Origin: Thaumasiovibrio sp043421945
GTDB lineage: Bacteria > Pseudomonadota > Gammaproteobacteria > Enterobacterales > Vibrionaceae
Length of the DNA: 36,600 nucleotides
Assembly (NCBI GenBank): GCA_043421945.1
Contig: JBHOGO010000045.1
Span: 1 to 36,600, forward strand
Direction: 5' to 3'
Shown: positions 15,669-23,611 of the stretch, piece after piece
Numbering within the stretch: position 1 is the first letter of the stretch
How the letters are laid out: each line of letters starts with the position of its first letter
Notes under the pieces: generated by a model
Seen by the model: the letters and a program-made list of their open reading frames with translations, nothing else
What the model was told of the DNA's origin: nothing
Databases searched by the model: none
Program-made: the position numbers and the translations under genes

Positions 15669-16925
15669 TTATCCTTCTGGTAGCAAGCTTTCTGACTGCC
15701 ACAACTCAGTCAGCTCTTCACGCTGACGTACAACATGTGCTTTATCACCATCGACCATAATTTCAGCTGGACGACAGCGTGTATTGTAGTTTGATGCCAT
15801 CACAAAGCCATATGCACCCGCAGAGCGCACCGCGAGTAAATCACCTTGTTCAATATTAAGTGCACGGTCTTTACCAATGAAATCACTCGTTTCACAAATT
15901 GGACCCACGATATCGTAGGTACTCGTCTCACCTTCACGGGGGCTAACGGGTACAATGTTTTGCCATGCTGAGTAGAGTGCTGGACGCATGAGGTCATTCA
16001 TAGCCGCATCAACGATCGCAAAATTCTTATGCTCAGTCAGTTTGAGGTATTCAACCTTAGTAAGTAAAACGCCAGCGTTCGCTGCAATAGCACGACCCGG
16101 CTCAAAGATCAGCTCTAACTCTGGGTGAGCATCTAAGCGAGCCAGCAGTGCAGACGCATATTCTGCAGGCTGAGGAGGCTCTTCCTCATTGTAGCGAACC
16201 CCTAAACCACCACCGACATCAAGGTGGTGAATATGGATACCTTCTGCTTTGAGGCTATCGATCATTGCCAATAGACGGTCAGTGGCATCAATAAACGGCT
16301 CAATATCCGTCAATTGAGAACCAATGTGACAGTCCATTCCAATAACATTAAGGTTCTCCATCGCAGCGGCTTTGCGATATACCGCTGGCGCAAGGTCAAA
16401 GAAGATACCAAACTTGTTATCACGTAATCCGGTAGAGATATAAGGGTGTGTTTTCGCGTCAACATCAGGATTGATTCGTAACGATACTGGTGCCACTTTG
16501 CCCAGTCGCCCAGCGACTTCATTGAGTCGGTCTAGCTCAGCTTCAGACTCCACATTAAAACACTTAATGTTGAGTTCTAATGCGCGAGTCATCTCGGCAT
16601 CCGTTTTACCGACACCAGAGAAAACAACTTTTGCCGGATCGCCACCAGCAGCAATAACGCGTTCGAGTTCGCCTTGAGAAACGATATCAAAGCCTGAACC
16701 CAATCGTGCCAGTACGTTCAGTACACCGAGGTTAGAGTTTGCTTTTACGGCATAGCAAATCAAATGTGGGTGCGTCGCAACGGCGTCATCAAAAGCTTTC
16801 CAGTGTCGCTCAAGCGTCGCTCGCGAGTAAACGTATAGTGGCGTGCCGTGCTGTTCAGCGAGCGTAGAAAGAGAAACTTGCTCACCCCAAAGTTGGCCAT
16901 CAGCCTGATAATTAAAAAAATCCAA
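15669..16925 (-). CDS. lysA: Diaminopimelate decarboxylase, 418 aa
   Basis: LysA removes CO2 from meso-diaminopimelate to give lysine and uses pyridoxal phosphate. The PLP lysine is K61 in CYAVKANSN. The barrel motifs HIHHLDVGGGLGVRY and EPGRAIAANAG are present, and CETSDFIG carries the active-site cysteine of the partner subunit. The sequence is the type found beside dapF in Vibrio and Pseudomonas rather than the LysR-controlled E. coli type. Translation probably begins at TTG 16925, because no ATG or GTG fits the conserved opening DFFNYQADGQLW. AGGGA lies just upstream. It follows lptM by 29 bases and leads into dapF. Confidence 0.95.
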   Translation of the reverse strand: MDFFNYQADGQLWGEQVSLSTLAEQHGTPLYVYSRATLERHWKAFDDAVATHPHLICYAVKANSNLGVLNVLARLGSGFDIVSQGELERVIAAGGDPAKVVFSGVGKTDAEMTRALELNIKCFNVESEAELDRLNEVAGRLGKVAPVSLRINPDVDAKTHPYISTGLRDNKFGIFFDLAPAVYRKAAAMENLNVIGMDCHIGSQLTDIEPFIDATDRLLAMIDSLKAEGIHIHHLDVGGGLGVRYNEEEPPQPAEYASALLARLDAHPELELIFEPGRAIAANAGVLLTKVEYLKLTEHKNFAIVDAAMNDLMRPALYSAWQNIVPVSPREGETSTYDIVGPICETSDFIGKDRALNIEQGDLLAVRSAGAYGFVMASNYNTRCRPAEIMVDGDKAHVVRQREELTELWQSESLLPEG

Positions 16926-16954
16926 AGTATTGCTTCCCTGTCTGTGTGGTGGTG

Positions 16955-17083
16955 TTAGTTCTGTTGTTCTGGTTGCTCTTGCGGTGTGTCGTCAGGCATA
17001 TATAAAGCCCCGCTTTGACCACATCCCGCCAGCGCCATCACACCCAGTAAAATTAACGCGAAAAATCGTATTTGCATCGGCAT
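16955..17083 (-). CDS. lptM: Small outer-membrane lipoprotein LptM (YifL), 42 aa
   Basis: The short frame reads MPMQIRFFALILLGVMALAG followed by CGQSGALYMPDD and an acidic, Gln-rich tail. It has a basic n-region, a hydrophobic core, a lipobox (LAGC, cysteine at residue 20) and the family signature GCGQxGxLYxP. In E. coli LptM helps assemble the LPS translocon LptD-LptE. It begins the operon with lysA and dapF, as in other gammaproteobacteria. ATG 17083 is used; an alternative ATG two codons later (17077) is equally possible. No strong Shine-Dalgarno sequence is visible. Confidence 0.9.
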   Translation of the reverse strand: MPMQIRFFALILLGVMALAGCGQSGALYMPDDTPQEQPEQQN

Positions 17084-17163
17084 TTATACCGTAATCGAGT
17101 GATTATCATTCCAATGCCTTCTATAATCGCACCCACACTAGGAAAAGCAATAGGGTAAACCGA

Positions 17164-17478
17164 ATGAATACCACCGAATTTCACACGCTGGCAGATGAAC
17201 TGTTCGCCGCTATTGAGGAAGGGATTGATGAGTCAGGTGCAGATATTGAATCAGAAATGTCTGGAAACGTACTGACCTTAGAATTTGAAAATCGCAGCCA
17301 AATTGTGATTAATCGCCAAGAGCCAATGAAAGAGATCTGGCTCGCATCCAAGACCGGCGGCTACCACTTCAAATTTAACGGTGAAGCATGGATTTGTAGT
17401 CGCAGTGGTTTGGAGTTTGTGTCAATGCTGAAAGCTGAATGCTCTCTGCATGCTGGAGAAGACGTGAGCTGGGACTAA
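17164..17478 (+). CDS. cyaY: Frataxin-like iron-sulfur assembly protein CyaY, 104 aa
   Basis: CyaY binds iron and regulates the cysteine desulfurase IscS during Fe-S cluster assembly. The sequence follows E. coli CyaY (106 aa). The first helix EFHTLADELFAAIEEGIDES is rich in acidic residues, the presumed iron-binding ridge. The sheet carries the conserved IVINRQEPMKEIWLASKTGG and YHFKFNGEAWICSRSG. It is divergent from lptM-lysA, with 80 bases between starts. AGGG lies eight bases before the ATG. A strong hairpin follows at 17528-17555. Confidence 0.97.
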   Translation: MNTTEFHTLADELFAAIEEGIDESGADIESEMSGNVLTLEFENRSQIVINRQEPMKEIWLASKTGGYHFKFNGEAWICSRSGLEFVSMLKAECSLHAGEDVSWD

Positions 17479-17527
17479 TGCCTCCTCACGCACCACTTGG
17501 CACCACGGCCTAGCAGCCAAAAATGCA

Positions 17528-17555
17528 AAAAGGCCGACGATAACGTCGGCCTTTT
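17528..17555. terminator. Bidirectional terminator between cyaY and cyaA
   Basis: AAAAGGCCGACG (17528-17539) and CGTCGGCCTTTT (17544-17555) form a perfect 12-bp stem with loop ATAA. The A/T tails suit both directions, as expected between convergent genes. Confidence 0.85.
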
Positions 17556-17625
17556 GGTATTCATACTTTCACGATGAAGTAACAGTCGCTCAAATTACAC
17601 GATGAGAGCAGTAACAAGTTTGACG

Positions 17626-20196
17626 CTATCTTCCTAGTGCTTGCTGCAATGACAGTGGTGGCTCAACCATCTCACCATCGACTTTACCACTCTTATAAGG
17701 CAGTACTTGAACACCACCGTCTGCACTTCCCACAATGTCGTAAAACTGCGGTAAATTAAAGTTGATGAAGTTTGCACTATGCTTCACGCGCCCTTGCGCC
17801 GATGTATAGAACTGGCTAACGCCATGCACCATGTCATCTTTATGACCACTGCACTGGCTATAGACTTCCATTCGATTCGCTTCATCGAGAATATAGATGT
17901 TATACCCATCCTCACAATCTTCGAAAAAGAATTGAATGAGGCCTTCGCTCGCAAACGTATCAACGATCTCTGGCGGGCGTGGGTCACCTTTTTTCAGCAT
18001 CATCTCACTGCTTGTACGAATCTTCGTACTGGAAATCGTGCTGTAAAAATCGACTGAATTTTCAAGCTTCTGTACTGACACACCACGGCGCTCAAAAAAC
18101 AGCCCGTGGGTTTGATTGGCGATTCGAATCGCCTTAAAGCGACGACGCTTATCTTGCTCAAGGGGACGTAAGCGCATTTCAATACACTCCGCGACCAATT
18201 GATAAACAATATTACGAATCAAACCGCGCATGTGCTTGCTATAACAGAAGACATCCACTGCCTCTGGTGGAATCGCATCTTGGTGCATCTTACCGAGTAC
18301 GGTTTTGAGCGCATCAAGCATGGCGTTTTCACCACTAAAGTGCAGCGTTCGCACCTCATTCCAAGAGTTACGGTACACAAAGTCAACACTGCCGACCAAG
18401 CATGCTCGCTGATCACCAAAACTGAAAATATCTGTATTCTTAAAGTCGAATTTCACCGCTTTGCTGTTTAGGCGCGTTGTCGGGTCATTTTCTAAGTTGA
18501 TGAACATCGCTAATTGGCGAATTTCACACGGGCTTGCTAATGCCTGCATCCCCGGCTTTGCTCTGCGTAATGAGAATGTATTACGCATATCGCTCACCAT
18601 TTGGTAGAGCTTATCAATGTCTAAGTTGGCATTGCGCACCACGCTATGAAGGTGCGTCGTATCCGTCAATAGCCCATTGAAAAAGGCCCAAGCAACGAGT
18701 TTTGATAGATAGATATTACTTTCTAGCGGCGCTTTCCCCAAGATTTCTGTCGGCTGCAAAGACTGCTTATACAGGTACCAACCTTGCGGCATACTGCGAT
18801 TCGGACCCACTTCGATGAAGCTCAGATCGGTTTCATGCATATCAGGAGAGAGCTGTTGATTCAGTAAATCAACTTTACCCGGCAATACCTCAAAAGCGGC
18901 ATAAAGCTTACGCGCCAAAATGCTGATGTCTTCAGGGCTTATCGTTGCAGTAATACTGTTGCGTCTAGCAAAGCGAATTAAATTACGATAGCTCAGCATT
19001 AACGCATCAAGTAACTCGTTGTGTGCTGGCTTAACCTGCTCGACCTTCCAGTGACGACGGTTATCTAACTCGTTCAAGGTTTCGTGCTGCCAACCCCACT
19101 CAGAGGTCAGTTGCGCTAAAATGTCACGACGCCATGGCATCGAGCCATTCGACGTTTCACGTGTTAGCTTTTCATGCGTTTTGAGATAGAAGCAACGACG
19201 GACAAGATCGAGTCGACGGTGATCGCCAATTCGCTCTAGGTATCGCGTTACTTTGTCCAACATGAGGAAGTAAGCATCGAGACCAAACGCTGACGCTTGT
19301 TGCGAAGAATCATAGTTCGTCGCGTAAAAACGCCGTTTGCTATCGACACTCAATAATTGAGTATGCGGGTATTCACACGAGTAAGCTTCGAGCAAAATCG
19401 CTTTTAGTACTGATTTGTATGGGGAGTCAATACTCTTGTAGAGCTGCCATAAGCTAGAGCCGAAATACTCTTCCGCTGGGATACGGCTTAATCCGCCAAA
19501 ATCAATCCACTCATCACGGCGCAGCATTTTTTGCAATTCAAGCTGATCAAGATAATCGTCATAACACTCTTCCATCTCTGGAGGCACCATAAACCATAAC
19601 AAGCGCTTACCAGCAAGGTGCAACGCTGAACGATAAAACTCGTCAAGCAGTAATAAATGCTGGCTTGAGCCACAGTTTTCACCGGTCATTTGCTCAGAGT
19701 AATTAAAACGAAAACGTTGGTCATCAATCAGGAAAAAGTTGGCTTCTACGCCTTGGGTCAAAGCCCATTCAGAAATGCAGCTACATTTGTGCTCTAGTTG
19801 TTCACGTTGCACCATAGGCATGGCATGATCAACACAGACCCACAGGTCTAAGTCACTGGTGAGGCTTTGCCCAAGAGAAGCGGTACTGCCCATGGCGTAA
19901 AGACCATCAATGGCAGGTTCAACTTGAGTGGAAAGTTCATCAACGGTCAGCGAGACAGTTAACGTACAGTCTTGTAAGAATTGAGTTTGCTGTTCAGACA
20001 GCACAAAGCCGTCAATACCAACAGGCACGTCAGCATTTACATAACCGGGTATTGCTGGGTGATTGAACTGCAAGAGTGCAGGCAACAGATCAAAAATCTG
20101 TTGTTGAATAGGGTTCATAGCCGCTTTGGCGCGCCCAAGACGAAGCTCAGTATGCGCGTCATAACGACGGATTAACGATTCAATATAGGTATGCAA
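17626..20196 (-). CDS. cyaA: Class I adenylate cyclase, 856 aa
   Basis: CyaA makes cyclic AMP from ATP, the cofactor of CRP. The N-terminal catalytic half carries the nucleotidyltransferase signature MGSTASLGQSLTSDLDLWV, with G103-S104 and metal-binding D115 and D117. TGENCGSSQHLLLLDEFYRS follows near residue 190. The C-terminal half is the part that in E. coli responds to phosphorylated EIIA-Glc. Length matches E. coli (848). Translation appears to start at TTG 20196: no ATG fits the conserved HTYIESLIRR opening, and GGAAGAG lies just upstream. E. coli cyaA also starts at UUG, which limits its expression. It is divergent from hemC across a 402-bp control region. Confidence 0.97.
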   Translation of the reverse strand: MHTYIESLIRRYDAHTELRLGRAKAAMNPIQQQIFDLLPALLQFNHPAIPGYVNADVPVGIDGFVLSEQQTQFLQDCTLTVSLTVDELSTQVEPAIDGLYAMGSTASLGQSLTSDLDLWVCVDHAMPMVQREQLEHKCSCISEWALTQGVEANFFLIDDQRFRFNYSEQMTGENCGSSQHLLLLDEFYRSALHLAGKRLLWFMVPPEMEECYDDYLDQLELQKMLRRDEWIDFGGLSRIPAEEYFGSSLWQLYKSIDSPYKSVLKAILLEAYSCEYPHTQLLSVDSKRRFYATNYDSSQQASAFGLDAYFLMLDKVTRYLERIGDHRRLDLVRRCFYLKTHEKLTRETSNGSMPWRRDILAQLTSEWGWQHETLNELDNRRHWKVEQVKPAHNELLDALMLSYRNLIRFARRNSITATISPEDISILARKLYAAFEVLPGKVDLLNQQLSPDMHETDLSFIEVGPNRSMPQGWYLYKQSLQPTEILGKAPLESNIYLSKLVAWAFFNGLLTDTTHLHSVVRNANLDIDKLYQMVSDMRNTFSLRRAKPGMQALASPCEIRQLAMFINLENDPTTRLNSKAVKFDFKNTDIFSFGDQRACLVGSVDFVYRNSWNEVRTLHFSGENAMLDALKTVLGKMHQDAIPPEAVDVFCYSKHMRGLIRNIVYQLVAECIEMRLRPLEQDKRRRFKAIRIANQTHGLFFERRGVSVQKLENSVDFYSTISSTKIRTSSEMMLKKGDPRPPEIVDTFASEGLIQFFFEDCEDGYNIYILDEANRMEVYSQCSGHKDDMVHGVSQFYTSAQGRVKHSANFINFNLPQFYDIVGSADGGVQVLPYKSGKVDGEMVEPPLSLQQALGR

Positions 20197-20296
20197 CGTA
20201 CTCTTCCAAGAGCGGCTAACACCGACCAGCTCACATAATGTCCAAATTCAGACAACTGCCATACAGGTGACTAACGAGTAGACTATTCCGACGCAA

Positions 20297-20318
20297 AAAC
20301 GTGATCAATATAACACTT
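20297..20318. promoter_or_regulatory. CRP-like site covering the -10 of a predicted cyaA promoter
   Basis: By my count 17 of 22 bases match the symmetric CRP consensus, with half-sites CGTGA and TAACA six bases apart (20300-20315). The site lies over the predicted cyaA -10 (20307-20312), so bound cAMP-CRP would block that promoter. Repression of cyaA by CRP at an overlapping promoter is known in E. coli; here it is inferred. Confidence 0.65.
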
Positions 20319-20335
20319 TACCCCTCAACGGTAAA
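20307..20335 (-). promoter_or_regulatory. Predicted proximal cyaA promoter
   Basis: On the - strand a -35 TTTACC (20335-20330) and a -10 TATATT (20312-20307) are separated by 17 bases. Transcription would begin near 20300, giving a leader of about 100 bases before the TTG start codon. Confidence 0.6.
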
Positions 20336-20374
20336 GAAATTGACACACTTCAGTCTCAAAACTTTATGCAACAC

Positions 20375-20391
20375 AGGCATATAATATGCCT
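20375..20391. repeat. 17-base palindrome in the cyaA-hemC region
   Basis: AGGCATAT (20375-20382) and ATATGCCT (20384-20391) are exact reverse complements around a single A. It contains TATAAT on the + strand and TATTAT on the - strand. Four T follow on the + strand. It may be a regulator site or overlap a promoter element; a terminator is unlikely because only a short stem can fold. Confidence 0.5.
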
Positions 20392-20442
20392 TTTCCCTGC
20401 TGTTACAAAAAAGTAGCTTAACTCGCCTTTCACCTCAGCTTA

Positions 20443-20448
20443 ATTATA
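20443..20448 (-). promoter_or_regulatory. Perfect -10 of a possible distal cyaA promoter
   Basis: TATAAT reads on the - strand at 20448-20443. The -35 position 17 bases upstream (TCTCAT) is poor, which fits a promoter needing an activator. The CRP-like site at 20464-20485 is centred about 38-41 bases before the expected start. Confidence 0.4.
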
Positions 20449-20463
20449 GTGCCACCCACCTCA

Positions 20464-20485
20464 TTATGAGACATTTATCACACTT
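20464..20485. promoter_or_regulatory. Second CRP-like site between cyaA and hemC
   Basis: Half-sites TGAGA (20467-20471) and TCACA (20478-20482) are six bases apart; 9 of 10 core bases match TGTGA-N6-TCACA. It may activate a distal cyaA promoter on the - strand, or act on hemC from about 100 bases upstream. Confidence 0.5.
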
Positions 20486-20540
20486 TCTTTTTCAGAATGC
20501 CTGAAAACGGTAAATAATTCGATCAAATTCACATCTAGAA

Positions 20541-20568
20541 TTGTTCCCAAACGCAGCAATGATACGAT
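20541..20568 (+). promoter_or_regulatory. Predicted hemC promoter
   Basis: A -35 TTGTTC (20541-20546) and a -10 TACGAT (20563-20568) are 16 bases apart, and the -10 is preceded by TGA, an extended -10 feature. Transcription would begin near 20575, about 24 bases before the hemC ATG. Confidence 0.45.
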
Positions 20569-20598
20569 ATTCACACCTCATATAATTTGGATAAACGC

Positions 20599-21534
20599 AT
20601 GACCCACAAACCGCTTCGTATCGCCACGCGACAAAGTGCACTTGCACTCTGGCAGGCTGAGTATGTTAAAGCAGAGTTAGAAAAAAATCACCCACAATTG
20701 GAAGTGATATTAATTCCAATGGTGACGAAAGGTGACATCATACTCGATACCCCCCTCGCCAAAGTCGGTGGTAAAGGTTTGTTCGTTAAAGAATTAGAGA
20801 ATGCCATGCTCGAAGATAGAGCCGATCTCGCCGTTCACTCCATGAAAGATGTCCCAGTCGAATTCCCAGAAGGACTCGGCTTAGTGACGATCTGTGAGCG
20901 AGAAGACCCTCGCGATGCATTCGTTTCCAACCACTATGAGAACCTAACCTCATTACCAAAAGGCGCGGTGGTTGGCACCTGTAGTTTACGCCGCGAATGC
21001 CAACTACGCGCTGAACGTCCAGACCTGATCATTAAAAACCTGCGTGGTAATGTGAATACCCGTCTTCGTAAGCTCGATGAGGGGCAATACGATGCCATCA
21101 TACTCGCTTGTGCTGGCCTACTGCGTCTCGGCATGGGTGAACGCATCAAAGAGTCACTATCACCCGAGCAAAGCCTGCCTGCTGTCGGCCAAGGCGCTGT
21201 CGGTATAGAGTGCCGCCTTGATGATGAGCGTACACGCGCCCTTATCGCTCCATTAGGTCATAGAGATACGCGAGATCGCGTTTTAACAGAGCGCGCAATG
21301 AACAACCACTTACAAGGTGGATGCCAAGTTCCGATTGCCAGCTATGCATTGCTCGACGGTGAGGACGTATGGCTAAGAGCATTGGTTGGCAAGCCCGACG
21401 GTACCGTGATGGTCAGAGGTGAGATTCGTGGCCCACGAACTCAAGGTGAAGCGCTGGGGAAAGAACTCGCACAGCGATTACTTGACGACGGCGCCAAAGC
21501 CATTCTAGACAAACTCTACGCTGACGCCCCATGA
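20599..21534 (+). CDS. hemC: Hydroxymethylbilane synthase (porphobilinogen deaminase), 311 aa
   Basis: HemC joins four porphobilinogen units into hydroxymethylbilane on the way to haem. The opening PLRIATRQSALALWQAEYVK, the active-site region DLAVHSMKDVP (with the catalytic Asp in LILDTPLAKVGGKG-like context) and the cofactor-attachment cysteine in LQGGCQVPIASYA are all present. I use ATG 20599, matching the conserved N terminus; a TTG four codons upstream (20587) is less likely. The ribosome-binding site is weak (GGA eight bases before). It overlaps hemD by four bases and heads a four-gene operon. Confidence 0.97.
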   Translation: MTHKPLRIATRQSALALWQAEYVKAELEKNHPQLEVILIPMVTKGDIILDTPLAKVGGKGLFVKELENAMLEDRADLAVHSMKDVPVEFPEGLGLVTICEREDPRDAFVSNHYENLTSLPKGAVVGTCSLRRECQLRAERPDLIIKNLRGNVNTRLRKLDEGQYDAIILACAGLLRLGMGERIKESLSPEQSLPAVGQGAVGIECRLDDERTRALIAPLGHRDTRDRVLTERAMNNHLQGGCQVPIASYALLDGEDVWLRALVGKPDGTVMVRGEIRGPRTQGEALGKELAQRLLDDGAKAILDKLYADAP

Positions 21535-22307
21535 CACTAGCCATTGTCAGGCCTGCCCCCGAATGCCACCAGCTCGTAGAGCGACTCAATGATGCCGGTA
21601 TCCCTGCGATAGCGGCACCCATAATGACATTCGAACCTGGGCGAGATGCCGAACAATGGCCAGCTATTTTAGCCAGCCTAAAGCCTGCTGATATCATCAT
21701 TGCTGTCAGTAAAACTGCGGTCACATTTAGCTCGCAGATAATGACTCAGCACAATATAAAATGGCGCAAAGATGTTCACTATATAGCGGTAGGAGAAAGT
21801 TCTGCTGAGCAACTTAAAGCGGCCACAGGACAAACCGTTCACTTTCCTCAGCAGGCAGACAGCGAAGGTGTGCTAGCGTTACCGATTCTCGGCAACGTGA
21901 CACAGCGCAGAATTGTGATCCTTCGCGGTCAAAATGGACGAGAATTAATCAAAGACACACTAGCCGCGAAAGGGGCCTGTGTGGCATATTGCGAGGTATA
22001 CCAACGACATTGGCAACATATTGAGCCCTCTCAACTCTACCGTCGTTGGCATAACAAGGTGACTGGTGTCGTTATCACCAGCCAAGCACAACTTGAACAT
22101 TTATGGGCAAGCTGTGCACCTCAGCACCAAACATGGCTGCAATCGCTGCCATTATGGGTACCCAGCAAACGGGTTGCCTTATACGCCCAAAACTTGGGCT
22201 TTCGCACAATTTCAAGCGTGAACAGTGCCGCCAATAGCGCACTGTTTGCTACCCTAAGCGTGACTAGCAGAACGGGACAAACGGATGACCAGCAAAAAAA
22301 ACAGTAA
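21531..22307 (+). CDS. hemD: Uroporphyrinogen-III synthase, 258 aa
   Basis: HemD inverts ring D and closes hydroxymethylbilane to uroporphyrinogen III. The family diverges strongly in sequence, but the opening TLAIVRPAPECHQLVERLND, the two-domain length, IIIAVSKTAVTFSSQI and the RIVILRGQNGRELIKDTL stretch with the following TGVVITSQAQLEHLW are typical. The ATG overlaps the hemC stop (ATGA), so translation is coupled. hemX overlaps its last 23 bases. Confidence 0.94.
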   Translation: MTLAIVRPAPECHQLVERLNDAGIPAIAAPIMTFEPGRDAEQWPAILASLKPADIIIAVSKTAVTFSSQIMTQHNIKWRKDVHYIAVGESSAEQLKAATGQTVHFPQQADSEGVLALPILGNVTQRRIVILRGQNGRELIKDTLAAKGACVAYCEVYQRHWQHIEPSQLYRRWHNKVTGVVITSQAQLEHLWASCAPQHQTWLQSLPLWVPSKRVALYAQNLGFRTISSVNSAANSALFATLSVTSRTGQTDDQQKKQ

Positions 22308-23610
22308 TAATCTCAAGCAAGAAACAACGGATACTGAGACTAAGCAAGGACAAGCGAGCACTACTGCCGCTGGTAAAGACTCACCAACATCAAAAGACAA
22401 TACGGTGAAAACAGATCCTAAATCGACATCAGAGTCGCCGACAGAGGCCTCTTCAGGCGCCGCTGATGCTCAAACCACGGACTCAACCCCAACAGATTCA
22501 AGCGCCTCTGATACACCAAGCACAACTGAACCCAATGCGACGAAAGAGACCACCACTGCAGAGCCAAAGCAAAAAGCAAAAGGCAGCAAGACAGGCATCG
22601 TCGCGATCGTTGTAGCGATTATTCTCAGTGGCGGTTTGTATTACTACGGTCAACAAGAGATCGACGCACAGCACCGACATATTGCGATGCTAGAAAAGCA
22701 ACTTGATGACCAAAAGCTAGACCTACGTGCCAGCGAAGAGCGCATGAACACCAGCGCGACACAGATGCGTGGTGAGGTCTCTGATATCCGCTCTTTAACT
22801 GATGTACGTATTGAGCAGCAAGAACAATCTGTCGTTGGCTTACAGCGCGCACTGGCTGATGTGGAAGGTCGTCGCCCGAATGACTGGCTACTCGCTGAAG
22901 CGGATTATTTGTTAAAAATGGCAGGGCGTAAATTATGGCTTGAGCATGATGTAGCCAGTGCAACCATGCTGGTACAGTCTGCTGATGTCCGCTTGGCTGA
23001 ATTAAACGATCCAAGCTTAATGCCAATTCGTCGCGCAATGGCAAGCGACATCACCTCACTGAAATCAGTTGAAGTGATTGACCGAGACGGTTTAGTCCTC
23101 GCCCTCACCAGCCTCCAACAGCAAATCGATACCCTACCGTTGTCGAATGCCATTATTCCTGCCGCTGAAGCACAAGCGCCAGCGGCTGTTTCTTCTGACA
23201 TTTCAGATTGGCAAAACAACCTAAAGACTTCACTGGTTGATTTCAGCGAAAACTTTATTACTTATCGTAAGCGCGATGGTGATGTCATTCCATTACTTAC
23301 GCCTGACCAACACTTCTACTTAAAAGAGAACATTAAGTCGAAGTTAGAGACAGCGATTAAGTCGGTGTATCGCGAGCAAGAGACACTCTACAACACCTCA
23401 CTCACCATTGCGGGTGAATGGTCAGCAGACTTCTTTGATAGCGAGTCACCCGCTGTGCAGAGCTTCCTACAACGCCTCGATGAGCTAAGTCAGCAGACTA
23501 TCGAAGTCGATTACCCTGAAGCATTGCAATCACAGCCACTCGTCAGCGACATGATCAATGAACGTGTTCGTACCATGGTTACCTCAATTAATGACACTGA
23601 AGGGGCATAG
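22285..23610 (+). CDS. hemX: HemX, membrane-anchored protein of the hem operon, 441 aa
   Basis: Residues 1-100 are a low-complexity, Ser/Thr/Lys/Glu-rich cytoplasmic region. One membrane segment follows (GIVAIVVAIILSGGLYYYG, about residues 104-122), then a coiled-coil (about 125-190) and a conserved periplasmic domain containing DWLLAEADYLLKMAGRKL. E. coli HemX was once called a uroporphyrinogen-III methylase, but the sequence shows no methyltransferase motif and its role is unsettled. It follows hemD with a 23-base overlap, and hemY begins one base after its stop. Confidence 0.93.
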   Translation: MTSKKNSNNLKQETTDTETKQGQASTTAAGKDSPTSKDNTVKTDPKSTSESPTEASSGAADAQTTDSTPTDSSASDTPSTTEPNATKETTTAEPKQKAKGSKTGIVAIVVAIILSGGLYYYGQQEIDAQHRHIAMLEKQLDDQKLDLRASEERMNTSATQMRGEVSDIRSLTDVRIEQQEQSVVGLQRALADVEGRRPNDWLLAEADYLLKMAGRKLWLEHDVASATMLVQSADVRLAELNDPSLMPIRRAMASDITSLKSVEVIDRDGLVLALTSLQQQIDTLPLSNAIIPAAEAQAPAAVSSDISDWQNNLKTSLVDFSENFITYRKRDGDVIPLLTPDQHFYLKENIKSKLETAIKSVYREQETLYNTSLTIAGEWSADFFDSESPAVQSFLQRLDELSQQTIEVDYPEALQSQPLVSDMINERVRTMVTSINDTEGA

Positions 23611-23611
23611 A

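Larger units (their letters stand above)
20197..20598. other. Divergent cyaA-hemC control region
   Basis: This 402-bp gap holds at least two predicted cyaA promoters, one hemC promoter, two CRP-like sites and a 17-base AT-rich palindrome (listed separately). Bases 20340-20345 also read TTGACA on the + strand without a good -10 at 16-18 bases. I see no small open frame with a ribosome-binding site here. Confidence 0.7.

Noticed and set aside
20340..20363. Perfect TTGACA considered as the -35 of a hemC promoter.
   Set aside because: The sequence 17 bases downstream (TTTATG) is a poor -10, and the leader would exceed 200 bases.
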